A stretch of DNA of 64,000 bases from Haliclona indistincta (taxonomy: Eukaryota; Porifera; Demospongiae; Haplosclerida; Chalinidae). Under the pieces are notes generated by a model. It worked only from the letters and a program-made list of their open reading frames with translations, was not told the origin of the DNA and did no database searches. A program made the translations under genes and the position numbers. The stretch covers positions 1,321,142 through 1,385,141 of the forward strand of contig OZ024785.1 in assembly GCA_964017065.1 (NCBI GenBank), given 5' to 3'. This document shows positions 24,860-35,718 of this stretch, one piece after another. Positions within the stretch are counted from its first letter, which is position 1. Each line of letters opens with the position of its first letter.

Positions 24860-25675
24860 TGTGTGAATGTACTCAATGTACAAAATTGAATTAATGCACA
24901 CTTTTATGATTCTGTAGGCAATTATCAGAGACAAGAGTTCATTAAGTAAGAGTATGCAACAGTCAATATACCCGTTGGACGGCGTTGGACATTTCTACAT
25001 CACAACTTTATACAGCAGAAAGCATTAGGGCTGCAATGAACTCTTGTCAGAGTATAATCAATTAGTATAAATGGTAACAATTTTACTGGTTGCCCAATGC
25101 CCATGCACAGACTACATTTATTTACCACATTCTCACTAAAATAATGAAGCACCAAGGTGGAATTTCAGGTCGAGTAGCTCAGTACAGTTTGATGTGTCGG
25201 TCAGCACTAGAATTCTGTAGCTGAGTATGACAGTCTTGACCACAAATGTTGTGACACCTTCAGCCCTAGAACTACTGATAAGCCGCATACTAGACATGCT
25301 TTGACTATACAGAGCTACTGCAGCTATTAGAATTATAAGAGCTACATGTACATAATGAAATACAACTGCAGCAATACCACTGTACTCATTATTGCTGCTA
25401 GACTTAGCTGCTTATCATTTGCAGAATATGTACAGTGGTTGCACCTAAGCAATCAGAAGCCTAGCAGTCCTGACCACATGGAATTCAGCTGGGCGTGCCT
25501 ATAATCACCCGCACAGAACGTGAGGGCTATAGTTGCTAGCTTGCTGGAGCTATCGCTGCTTTTGATGATCGCACGATTGGTTTCGCAAGAACTTATGATT
25601 ATTGAGTGTGAGCTTGTAACCTTCTTTAAAAAGACACTCGCAACTGTTGTACTATCAAAGACTATACGAAGCGAA
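24860..25675. other. R1 3' flank / R2 promoter region, duplicated at 37545-38260
   Basis: No coding exon was recognised. The stretch is a clear paralogue of 37545-38260 (shared blocks around 24960-25050 and 37640-37730, e.g. CCCGTTGGACGGCGTTGGAC), which shows that the duplication carried intergenic DNA as well as exons. Confidence 0.75.
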
Positions 25676-28600
25676 ATGGCACCGGCACTAGTGCGATTCT
25701 TTTTTGGAAGCCTATTTGCAGTTACACGGACCGCAGCAGAAAGTAAGCTACGTACATCATGATGTTTGGGGATGGTCACGGCCGGTACATGTGTGTGTGC
25801 CGCTTAGGCTTCGCGGCATTGATGATGCACATCTAATATTTTCTTCCTTTCAGTAGATGTGATGTTAACACATGGCACTCCATCTAGCGGTTCTGCAGCT
25901 GTGTGTCCAGGACGAGATATTGTATACTTGTGCAACTCGACGATATCCTTCAATGTTCAATGGTCTTTGCAGATAGGAGTTAATGAGACTAACAGTCTGA
26001 CAACTTTGAATCATGATGTAGGTATAAACAAAACCTTTCAAGGCAGCATCATAGTACAAGTACTCAATCGAACGTTTGGTCCAAATTCCATATTGTCTAC
26101 AATCACGCTAGAAAATGCCAATTTCTATCAAAACAAGATCACGGTCAGCTGTCTTGCTCTCGGTGTTGCGGTTTCTCCCATGACTGCGGACAGCGCTGTT
26201 GTGCTGGTTTCAGGTCAAACCATGAAACATTAAAGTATACACACGTCATTTATTTATCATCTTCCAATATATTTAGGAGCCTCATCTCAGCCATCTAACC
26301 TCACTCTTGGTCCAGAAAGCAACTCATCAATTCTACTGTCCTGGCTATCTCCGGATGAGAGTTGTTTGTTCTCTTATGCTGTCACTGGCATTGGTAGTTT
26401 AATAGCACAGTATAGAACCAACTCAACATCACTCACTGTCACTGGCTTGAGTGAGGGTACAATGTATCACTTTGCTGTGGCTGCTGAAGATGCTAATTTA
26501 ACAACTGGTCTTTGGAGTGAGATAGTAGACATACTATGGGATGGTATAAAGTTACACATTTAATTTTATGTACAATTATTCTTCTAATACTTGTCATGAA
26601 CTCTGAACTCTGAACTAGCTAGTTATTATTTTCTGTATTGTTAACCCTTGATCATTTTTATTATTCAAATTTGATATTATCAACCATTAGAACATGTGAT
26701 ACAATTATGGTCTCCAACTGAGTAACTGTATCCATGAGAATCGAGATCGCCAGGGCGACAATTGCCGAATAGAGTATTTCACATGGTCCTTCGATCCCGG
26801 ATTGAGCCTACTGAACTGATTTGATACTCAACAGACGCAATGGCTGATCTCGCCAAAAAGAAGAGAACACGAGGGGGTCACAAGTCCTCCGCTACAAAGA
26901 TGATCGATCAAATCAACGCAACGACAGCCGATGATACCTCTCGGTTGCCAGCATTAAACCGATCGTTACAAGAGAAGTTGGAAACCATCAATGCTCTTGA
27001 CTCGCAAATTTTTGACGCCATTGATGACGAAGACGAGTTGACTGCAGAGATAGAACAGACTGATGTTTACAAGGAGGCCGTATACGCTGCTTTGATCAAG
27101 GCTGGAGAACTACTAAAGAGTCCATCTGTCACCACGGTTGCTCCAACCAGTGCTGCTAGATCCGTCACAGTGAAGCTACCAAAGCTGCAGCTCAGACACT
27201 TCAGCGGTGATCTGACAAAGTGGACCAGTTTCTGGCAGTCATTTGAAGTATCCGTAGACCGTAATCCAGACTTATCCGATGTTGAGAAATTTAATTATTT
27301 GTCATCATTACTGGAAGGTGTGGCTAGGGAGGCGATTGCGGGTCTTTCATTAACAGAGGAGAACTACGCGGCCGCAGTGACTACACTCAAGAAGAGGTTC
27401 GGAAGTACCCAACAGATTGTCAGCAAGCACATGGAAGCGCTGCTCCAAATCGAACCAGTAACCAACTCACAGAATGTGAAGGCTTTACGACGACTGTTCG
27501 ATACCATCAGCTCCCACATGAGAAGCCTCGCTTCGTTAAAAATTGAGGAGGATTCTTATGGAAATTTACTGTGCCCAGTATTAGTCAACAAGATACCAGC
27601 GGATATGCAATTGCTCATAAGCAGAAAAATCCCCGAAGCAGAGTGGAAACTCCAGTCTCTGATGACCGCCATTGAAGAGGAAATTACCGCCAGAGAGAGA
27701 CTTGGTCAGCTGAGAGTCCCGCGTAGAGGCAATGACGGGCGACAAGGATCAAATGCGCATGTCCTTATCAACAACAATCCCCACACCAGTGATGTGGCCT
27801 GCTGTTACTGTGATCAATCACACTCTCCCACGGAATGTACCAAGGTGACCCAGGTAGAGGCCCGCAGGCAGTTGCTCCTGAAAACAGGACGATGTTTCTC
27901 CTGTTTACGAAGAGGCCATCTTAGCAAGAAATGTAAATCCTCTTCTCGATGTCAAGAATGCCAAGGACGACACCACTCCAGCATCTGTTCCAAGATCAGA
28001 AGTCCACCCAATCCTAAGAAACAAGACTCAAGTCTCAATCCTGATGCTCCTGGTTTTGAACCTGTCAAGTCGACAACCCTACTTGTCAACGGTTGTAAGC
28101 CTGTCCTGCTGCAAACTGCCTCAGCGACCGTCTTCAATCCGCACGACCTAGGCACAAGTACAAAACTTCGACTTGTACTGGATAACGGATCTCAACGTTC
28201 CTACTTGACACGACACGCCAAGGATACACTGCACCTGCGAACCATTAAGCAACAAGAGCTGGCGATCGCAGCATTCGGATCAAGAAGAGCGGAACCGCGT
28301 CTGTGTGATCAAGTGCAAGTGCAGGTACAAACCAAGAGTGGAGAACACATCGATGTGAACTTATTCGTCGTACCGCGAATCTGTGAGCCTCTAACAGAGC
28401 AACCACTTGAAAGGTGCTTGGAAGTCTACCCTCACCTCTGTGGACTGGACTTAGCTGACAACCCCACGGTAGAGAACCATGGAATTGACATGCTGATAGG
28501 ATCCGACTTCTACTGGCGCTTTGTCACAGGTGAAATATTGCGTGGCAAGGACTCTGAAGGACCTGTCGGAATCAACACTTCTCTAGGATGGGTTCTCACT

Positions 28601-31600
28601 GGCCCAACTGACCTCGTCTCGTCCCAGGAGTCCACTGTCAACCTCATCACGACCCATACCCTTCGTGTTGACGGCGAGATAAGTAACAAGATGTTGGACA
28701 CAACTCTGAAAAAATTCTGGGAGCTAGAGTCGTTGGGAATCACGTCGGAGGAAACAGAGCATCCCGTGATGGACCAATTCACCAATGCAGTCAAGATGAG
28801 AGACAATCGTTACGAAGTGTCGCTGCCATGGCGCGAATTTCATGACCCACTGCCGACCAACTACGAACTCAGTCGGAGAAGGCTCACCGGATTACTACGA
28901 CGATTGAAACAGACACCAGAGATCCTTCAAGAGTACGACTCCATCATCCGTTCTCAACTGCGAGATGGAATTGTCGAAAAGGTGGATGGAAAGCAAGTCG
29001 ACGGGACTGTCCATTATCTGCCCCACCATGCAGTCATCCGTAAGGACAAAGATACTACTAAGGTGAGGGTTGTGTACGATGCCTCCTCCAAATCCTCTGG
29101 TACTTCTCTCAATGACTGTTTGCATGTGGGCCCTAAATTTGACCAAAGAATCAATGAATTATTGCTGAGATTTCGAGCCTACCCAGTACCGTTGGTTGCT
29201 GATATTGAGAAAGCCTTCCTGATGGTTTCAGTCAACCCCAATGACCGTGATGCCTTGCGTTTTCTCTGGACAGATAGACCCTTTGATGGTGATATCAACC
29301 CCATTACATTGAGATTCACGAGGGTAGTTTTTGGTGTATCATCTAGCCCCTTCCTACTGAATGCTACGTTACAGCATCACTTAAGGTCATATAGCTTGTC
29401 CAACCCAACCCTAGTTGAGTCCTTGAGTCGCTCTATGTATGTGGACGACATTGTAACTGGTGCCAACACTGATGCTGAGGCCTTTCAACTCTATGTTGAT
29501 GCTAAGGAAATACTGCGACAAGGCTCGTTTAACCTCAGAAAGTTTGTGTCGAGCTCATGTAACTTGCAGGAGCAGATAGATATTAGGGAACGTTCTTTGA
29601 CCCACCCTAACCCAGAGCCATCTCCTCCTTCGACCGTTCAGGCTACTGAAGAATCCTTCGCAGAGATTACCATTCCGACTGACGCTGAAAGCCGACCAGG
29701 AGAGCACAAGGTCCTCGGAGTGCGCTGGGACGTAAAGAGCGACCAGTTGGTCTTCGACCTCAGCCACTTAGCAGAGTCAGCTTCTCAGATTGAGCCTACG
29801 AAGAGGAAGGTTGTGAGTGTTATTGGTCAGATATATGACCCATTGGGTTATCTGGCACCAGTCACTATCTTGTTTAAAGTATTCATGCAAGAGATCTTCA
29901 AGGAAATGAAAGGATGGGATCAACCACTAGTCGGACAGCTACTGTCCAAATGGAGGAAACTCATTGGAGTACTACGTCAGAACAAACCACTGATCCTCCC
30001 GAGACATTATTTTAGTGGAAATCCTGTGAAATCAGCCCATCTATATGGGTTTTGTGACGCCTCAGGTAATGCATATGCAGCTGTTGTCTACATTGCTGAA
30101 GAATCAGATCTCAAGACAGAACCAGCGTTCGTCGTTTCCAAAACCCGAGTCGCCCCATTGAAGGTTCAGAGCATTCCTCGCTTAGAGCTCATGGCCACTG
30201 TACTACTTGCTCGGCTGATCACTGATACTGCAAGGAGTCTTACTCCTGTTTGTGAGATATTGTCTCAAGTTTGTTTCACTGACTCTCAAGTTGCCTTATG
30301 CTGGATTAAAGGGGTAGAGAAGGATTGGAAGCCCTTTGTGCAACACAGAGTTGATGAAGTACGCCGACTGGTACCACCTCAGTCATGGAGTCATTGTCCA
30401 GGAAAGGAAAACCCAGCTGACATTCCATCTAGAGGACTTGGACCAACAGACCTGTCACTCAGTAAGCGATGGAGAAATGGACCAGAGTGGCTCAGTTCCT
30501 TTAACCATCATGTCTTAGAACCAGAAGGGATTCCTGACCACTGTATGGTGGAACTGAAGACAAGAGACAAACCAATCCCCTCCCATGTACTCTTGACCCA
30601 AGCGACTACAGACCTTGAGTGTGTTATCGAGTGTGACCGATTTAGCTCTTCGACTAAACTCTATCGGGTCACCGCCCTTGTACTCAAGTTCATACAAATC
30701 CTCCAGAGAAAAGTCGATTCACCAGAACTGACAGGTGCGGACTTAGTGAAGGCCGAAGAAATTTGGATCCAGGAAGCACAAAAGACGTCAGCGGAGGAGA
30801 AGAAATTTCCCATGTTGAAGAAGGAATTTGGTCTGTTCTTGGATGAGCGGAAGTTGTGGAGATGCGGTGGAAGACTACAGAACGCTGACCTGCCCTATGC
30901 CGCAAAACACCCGATCCTGCTGAGCAAGACACACCATCTCACTAGACTGTTGATCCGAGAAGCGCACATTCGAGTCCAGCACAATGGAGTACGAGAGACG
31001 CTGACAGAGGTTCGCTCCAAGTTCTGGATAATATGCGGAAGAAGCGTTGTCAGGATGGTTATCCACAAGTGTGTCACGTGTAAGAGATTTGAAGGTAGAC
31101 CTTACCATACTCCAAGACAACCACCGCTGCCTGATTTTCGGGTCACAGAGTCTCCTCCCTTCACATATACAGGAGTTGATTTCGCAGGACCAATGTTCGT
31201 TCGAATAAAGGAATCATCTCAGAAAATCTGGATCTGCTTATTCACTTGTTGCGTTTCCCGTGCAGTGCATCTGGAGATTGTTCTCAACATGACGGCCACT
31301 ACCTTCCTTAACTGTGTGAAGAGGTTTGCCGCGAGGAGAGGCATTCCGCAGAGATTTGTTTCCGATAACGCCAAGACGTTTAAAAGTGCAGCTAAGACGC
31401 TGAAATCAATTGGTGAGCACCCTGACACTCAAAGGTACTTCCGTGTTAATGGCATCGAGTGGAGCTTCAACCTTGAGAAAGCTCCCTGGTGGGGCGGACT
31501 CTTCGAGCGAATGATCCAATCTACCAAGAGATGCTTGCGAAAGGTTGTTGGAAAGGCAAGGTTATCGTACGACGAGATGCATACTGCCATCACAGAGATT

Positions 31601-34600
31601 GAAGCTATCATCAACAGCCGACCACTTTCTTATGTTCATCCTGATGACTTCGAACAACCTTTGACTCCCTCGCACCTACTTGTAGGACGCAGACTGTTGA
31701 GCCTACCCGATCATCTGACCTGTCTCGGATTAGAGGATGATGAAGATTTTGAGCTATCACCTGAGTCAATACACCGAAGAGTCAAACATCTCAACAGCAC
31801 CATCAATCACTTTTGGAAAAGGTGGAGTCATGAGTACCTTCTCAACTTAAGAGACAGTCATCGTCAACAGGACAAACAGCAATCCAACAGATCTGCTACT
31901 CCTGGAGACATCGTTGTGGTCCACGATGAAGACTTGCCAAGAGGTTGCTGGAAACTTGCTAGAATTCAAAGTTTGATTGTAGGTAGAGATGGTATCGCTC
32001 GCGGAGCTGTAGTGAGAGTTGCTTCGTCAAGCGGATCACCCACCATACTGCAACGCCCTCTACAAAAATTGTATCCACTCGAGATCCACAGTGAACCCCC
32101 TCACTCAAACTCCAAAACGTCAAGTACCAGATCTCAAGAGACAAGTACTTCTGCCTCAAGCGATGATGCTTCAGTTTCGACCTCAAACGGTAATGCTAAT
32201 GACTCTCAAGATAATTCCAATACAGCTACGTGTACTCGACCGAAGCCACCCCAGAGACAAGCTTCCATTCAAGCGAGAATGCTCGTACGAGAGAGGTGCG
32301 CAGATGATTATTGACAACAAACATTCGTTTACAGTCAACTTGGGGAGGATGTCATGAACTCTGAACTCTGAACTAGCTAGTTATTATTTTCTGTATTGTT
32401 AACCCTTGATCATTTTTATTATTCAAATTTGATATTATCAACCATTAGAACATGTGATACAATTATGGTCTCCAACTGAGTAACTGTATCCATGAGAATC
32501 GAGATCGCCAGGGCGACAATTGCCGAATAGAGTATTTCACAATACTTGCTATAGTTCCAAAAATGGTTTCAAATATCTCTTTGATAATGAACATTGAAAA
32601 TGTTAAAGTAGAATGGACGGTAAGCTATGAACACTCATCTGCATAATTACAAGAAATTAAAAAGATTTCTATCGAAATCAAAAGGATGTAGTGATGAGGA
32701 AATCTACCACTGGTTCACAATGTAAACCAACAAGGAACAAGCATAGAATGGTAACACGATTGACTTGCTAACAGACCATAGATCCCTACATCAGTGGCTG
32801 CTGTGGCCAGACTATAGCTAGTTAGGCTATTTACTGTTGACTGACACTTTGAATAGAATTCAGCTTGTGACAAAATATTGATCTTATGTACAGCCACTGA
32901 TGTAGGGATCTATGGTCTGTTAGCAAGTCAATCGTGTTACCATTCTATGCTTGTTCCTTGTTGGTTTACATTGTGAACCAGTGGTAGATTTCTTCATCAC
33001 TACATCCTTTTGATTTCGATAGAAATCTTTTTAATTTCTTGTTTGTGTCCTTTTTTCTTTTTTAGTGAAGTGCAGTTCAATATCATGCATGTACGGAGAA
33101 GTCTTTGTTTCCACCATTAGTTTAGTATTCCTGTTGTTGATGGCTTTTCTTAAATTTGTAGCTAAAATTGTTAAGCTGTACGTATCAGGTCTGCCTAGTC
33201 GCCTACGCATGCATGCAGTGCATACGAGCCCCGCCCACACTTGTTTGTAGACGGTCATAATTATCTGGCAAGTGCAGAATGGCGATCCTACACGAGCTTA
33301 CCCTTCTTCGAAGACTCCAGACAAATGCCGGGTGTGTGTTCTCCGTGATAGTGATCCACACGGCGCAGCGATACTTTAGCTGCTTGGTCACGTGCGTTAC
33401 CCATTGCTTGGTCACGTGCGTATTGCGCAATCACAATAATGGCGTCTAACACTAAGCTGACAATGGATCACGATCGAGAAATCGCGGAACTTAGATCGCC
33501 GTTACGCTAAAAACAAAGCTCAAAAGGCACATGCCAGGAGAATTTCACGACTGTTCGTGGATGTTTTGGTCTCGACACTGCTCGCGTAAAGGCGCTAGGC
33601 GAGTGGAAGAAAGAAAGAAAGAAGAAGAAAGAAAGAAGAAAACGAAGATGACGAAACTCGATTTTCACCGTTTCCAGGTTCGTCACTTTAGTAACAATTT
33701 CGAGCAATCTCCTTGCTACTGTAAGATGGGGCAACGCCAGAGAGCAGATCTAAGTGTCTAAAGACGTATAAAATTCAACACCAGGCGAAATATCAGCGTT
33801 TGAACGCTAATACATTGTATGTAGCCGCCATCTTGTTTTCTCGTTCATCCCTACATAGGGAGTCACTACCGTGCCTCCCTAATAATAATATTATTGTGAT
33901 TATCATAAAACATTTTCTATTTGAGATTCTCTTGAATCATTTCATTAATCATTTTCAATCTGACATATCATGTACTTATCATTTTTTATGGTCCTGCTCG
34001 TCATGTTCACATAACTATTAGTTAATTTTATTGTAGTAGGCTGCTCCACTAGTTGGAGTTTGTCCTTCGACTGTAAATTTGTCGAAAAGTTTCAATAATA
34101 ATAATAATTATAATCCTGCAGATGGAGCATTCTTTACGTCCTCCTGTCGTGAGATACATTGTATCACACAATCTCACTGCATCAGGAGCTACAGTGAAGA
34201 CTGTCACTAGTACAGTAGCTATAATACCTCTCAATGGAGTACCATCAGGACACTATTATATTGATGTTGCTGCTGAGAATATTGTCGGAATAGGAGAAAG
34301 TGCTCGGGAATCATTCACTGGTATTGAGTTATGATAATATTTTCAAGAAGTTATAGTTTTTTTAAAGTGGTAGCACAATCAGCAACTTCTACTAGCTATA
34401 TCGACCATGCAGCATCATCACTTGATACGCTATCAAGTTTACAAGTGACACCATCACCTTCAGGTAAATTTAATACTATACAAGTTCCCTCAGTTTATCT
34501 TGCATGTACATGGTCTTTATAACAATGAGTTTTTGCACTTTTTCACGCAGTTGTCAAGCAAGTGAGTGCAGAATTTTTAAGTGGTGAGTTCAAGCTAAAA

Positions 34601-34987
34601 AGTTCTCAAAGACTCTTGCAATAACTAGCTAGAATGGTTCTAGAACTGTTTTGTTTTCCCACTACAGTTACAGTTGGTGTTCTTGTTAGTGTATTGATAG
34701 TATCAGTGATCAGTACAGCTATTATCACTAGTATCATTGTATGGTGTGTTATGAGGAGAAGGAGACCATCATCACATGCTACAGCAACTACTGACCATGA
34801 TAAAGAACAAGTCACTGAGCTAGCTACAGTGATCTATGACACACCTAATGTCATCAAGGAACACACCATCACTACTCAAGAGAATGTAGCTTATGGAGGG
34901 ACAATACCACTCAAAGAGAATGTAGCTTATGGAGGGAAAATACCACTTCAACACAATGAGGCTTATCAACAAGTGAATATCGACTGA
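25676..34987 (+). CDS. R2: Ig-FN3-FN3 transmembrane receptor, intact across two transposon insertions
   Basis: Eight exons give a continuous 468-aa frame: 25676-25742, 25854-26213, 26277-26543, 32555-32619, 34122-34320, 34368-34463, 34551-34583 and 34668-34987. Exon 1 encodes the signal peptide (MAPALVRFFFGSLFAV). Exon 2 is the Ig-like domain (AAVCPGRDIVYLC ... VQWS ... TVSCLA), exon 3 is FN3-1 and exons 4-5 are FN3-2. Exons 6-7 are the stalk and exon 8 the transmembrane helix plus tail. The tail carries VIYDTPN and two tandem AYGG units (ENVAYGGTIPL, ENVAYGGKIPL) where R1 has one. Intron 3 contains a 5.95-kb LTR retrotransposon and intron 4 a 1.2-kb foldback arm. Exon phases are preserved, so splicing could still give a normal product if the long introns are tolerated. 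R2 is closer to R4 than to R1 in its Ig and FN3-1 exons. Confidence 0.8.
26592..26783 (+). repeat. 5' LTR
   Basis: 192 bp, TG...CA, preceded by ATACT at 26587-26591. It contains CTCTGAACTCTGAACTAGCT near its start. Confidence 0.95.
26840..32314 (+). CDS. BEL/Pao Gag-Pol polyprotein
   Basis: One 1824-residue frame encodes the whole retrotransposon machinery. An N-terminal Gag-like region is followed by Cys/His zinc knuckles at about residues 320-385 (CFSCLRRGHLSKKC). A retropepsin-like protease lies near 443 (LVLDNGSQ). Reverse transcriptase spans about 740-900, with the catalytic YVDDI box near 866. RNase H begins near 1070 (GFCDASGNAYAA). The integrase has an HHCC zinc finger at about 1375-1415 and D, D, E residues near 1446 (GVDFAGP), 1508 (SDNAKTF) and 1556 (GLFERM). 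Domain order (protease before RT, then RNase H and integrase) and the single frame fit BEL/Pao. No envelope-like segment is seen. All catalytic motifs I checked are present, so it may be active. Confidence 0.93.
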   Translation: MADLAKKKRTRGGHKSSATKMIDQINATTADDTSRLPALNRSLQEKLETINALDSQIFDAIDDEDELTAEIEQTDVYKEAVYAALIKAGELLKSPSVTTVAPTSAARSVTVKLPKLQLRHFSGDLTKWTSFWQSFEVSVDRNPDLSDVEKFNYLSSLLEGVAREAIAGLSLTEENYAAAVTTLKKRFGSTQQIVSKHMEALLQIEPVTNSQNVKALRRLFDTISSHMRSLASLKIEEDSYGNLLCPVLVNKIPADMQLLISRKIPEAEWKLQSLMTAIEEEITARERLGQLRVPRRGNDGRQGSNAHVLINNNPHTSDVACCYCDQSHSPTECTKVTQVEARRQLLLKTGRCFSCLRRGHLSKKCKSSSRCQECQGRHHSSICSKIRSPPNPKKQDSSLNPDAPGFEPVKSTTLLVNGCKPVLLQTASATVFNPHDLGTSTKLRLVLDNGSQRSYLTRHAKDTLHLRTIKQQELAIAAFGSRRAEPRLCDQVQVQVQTKSGEHIDVNLFVVPRICEPLTEQPLERCLEVYPHLCGLDLADNPTVENHGIDMLIGSDFYWRFVTGEILRGKDSEGPVGINTSLGWVLTGPTDLVSSQESTVNLITTHTLRVDGEISNKMLDTTLKKFWELESLGITSEETEHPVMDQFTNAVKMRDNRYEVSLPWREFHDPLPTNYELSRRRLTGLLRRLKQTPEILQEYDSIIRSQLRDGIVEKVDGKQVDGTVHYLPHHAVIRKDKDTTKVRVVYDASSKSSGTSLNDCLHVGPKFDQRINELLLRFRAYPVPLVADIEKAFLMVSVNPNDRDALRFLWTDRPFDGDINPITLRFTRVVFGVSSSPFLLNATLQHHLRSYSLSNPTLVESLSRSMYVDDIVTGANTDAEAFQLYVDAKEILRQGSFNLRKFVSSSCNLQEQIDIRERSLTHPNPEPSPPSTVQATEESFAEITIPTDAESRPGEHKVLGVRWDVKSDQLVFDLSHLAESASQIEPTKRKVVSVIGQIYDPLGYLAPVTILFKVFMQEIFKEMKGWDQPLVGQLLSKWRKLIGVLRQNKPLILPRHYFSGNPVKSAHLYGFCDASGNAYAAVVYIAEESDLKTEPAFVVSKTRVAPLKVQSIPRLELMATVLLARLITDTARSLTPVCEILSQVCFTDSQVALCWIKGVEKDWKPFVQHRVDEVRRLVPPQSWSHCPGKENPADIPSRGLGPTDLSLSKRWRNGPEWLSSFNHHVLEPEGIPDHCMVELKTRDKPIPSHVLLTQATTDLECVIECDRFSSSTKLYRVTALVLKFIQILQRKVDSPELTGADLVKAEEIWIQEAQKTSAEEKKFPMLKKEFGLFLDERKLWRCGGRLQNADLPYAAKHPILLSKTHHLTRLLIREAHIRVQHNGVRETLTEVRSKFWIICGRSVVRMVIHKCVTCKRFEGRPYHTPRQPPLPDFRVTESPPFTYTGVDFAGPMFVRIKESSQKIWICLFTCCVSRAVHLEIVLNMTATTFLNCVKRFAARRGIPQRFVSDNAKTFKSAAKTLKSIGEHPDTQRYFRVNGIEWSFNLEKAPWWGGLFERMIQSTKRCLRKVVGKARLSYDEMHTAITEIEAIINSRPLSYVHPDDFEQPLTPSHLLVGRRLLSLPDHLTCLGLEDDEDFELSPESIHRRVKHLNSTINHFWKRWSHEYLLNLRDSHRQQDKQQSNRSATPGDIVVVHDEDLPRGCWKLARIQSLIVGRDGIARGAVVRVASSSGSPTILQRPLQKLYPLEIHSEPPHSNSKTSSTRSQETSTSASSDDASVSTSNGNANDSQDNSNTATCTRPKPPQRQASIQARMLVRERCADDY
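32350..32541 (+). repeat. 3' LTR
   Basis: 192 bp, same sequence as the 5' LTR by eye, followed by ATACT at 32542-32546. Confidence 0.95.
32651..33883 (+). repeat. Foldback arm B-left, in R2 intron 4
   Basis: It starts AAGAAATTAAAAAGATTTCT and ends at the hairpin GGGAGTCACTACCGTGCCTC. Its outer 390 bp (32651-33040) is a palindrome. It carries the same E-box / ATTGCGCAAT / AATAATGGCG block as element A, and a GAAA-rich microsatellite (33606-33645). It is inverted relative to 38427-39650 and shares variants with that arm that element A lacks. Confidence 0.85.
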
Positions 34988-35334
34988 TGTGTGAATGTAC
35001 TGAGTGCTTGACTTGACTACATGTATAAAATAGTATTGTACTTGTTACAATAGTGCCATACTGTTTTATTCATCTACATTCATGGCTTATATTAATATTT
35101 TCACGTTAAAAAATTTGTTTAGCAAGCAAAAATTCTGCAAACTAATAGAGGGTGTGGTTTCTTTCAATTTGGACTATTACAATTATAGGTGTGTAAAACT
35201 TTACTATTCACTACATACCCTCTCATTGAAGTGATGTATCCATGATGGAGAAATTAGGCAAAATCAACACTACTGTACAAACGATTGATTGCTCATAATA
35301 ACAATCTCATTCTGTATTGCAGGAAGCCCAAGAG

Positions 35335-35424
35335 AAGTGACTGATTTATGCAGATCTTGGAACTGCTCCTGGAAGAGGACCAATGGCTGTACCTTTGTCA
35401 ACATAAATTATGACCAAGATGTGT
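35335..35424 (+). pseudogene. Decayed copy of the R0 ITIM tail exon
   Basis: It matches the last R0 exon (22849-22959): LIYADLGTAPGRGPMAVPLST followed by a stop. A TGA sits directly before LIYADL where R0 has a Pro codon. The first tail exon was not recognised upstream. The surroundings (35060-35430) repeat those of 22650-22960, placing it in the second copy of the duplicated unit. Confidence 0.6.
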
Positions 35425-35718
35425 ACTCCACAGTTAACTCAAAATGAATTAGTTTGATTTTTGAACAGTTTTACCTAAAAATTAACACTGCTGATAGCTA
35501 TTACCAGCATAAAGAATTATAATTATGATGTTGTTGTGAAAAGCATCATTTCATGAGGTTGTGTGTACCATAATGTCTTATCCATGTGTCTGTAAAAATA
35601 AAATAAATAGATCTAGGAGCCCATAGAAACAAGTCTATGGGCTCCTGATAGATCTTAAATGTATTCATGAGATTATGCCTGGCCAATAGGTGTGTCATGT
35701 ATTCATAGAAATTCGTTT

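Larger units (their letters stand above)
26592..32541 (+). mobile_element. Full-length BEL/Pao-type LTR retrotransposon
   Basis: The ends are 192-bp LTRs (26592-26783, 32350-32541) that I read as identical, starting TG and ending CA. They are flanked by the 5-bp target duplication ATACT (26587-26591 and 32542-32546). A primer-binding-site-like TGGTCCTTCGATCCCGG follows the 5' LTR and a purine-rich TTGGGGAGGA precedes the 3' LTR. The single 1824-aa frame is unbroken. Identical LTRs and an intact frame point to a recent insertion. It lies in an intron of receptor R2, in the same orientation. Confidence 0.95.

Noticed and set aside
32715..33761. Open frames in the foldback arms
   Set aside because: They are not conserved between the four arms and show no transposase features.
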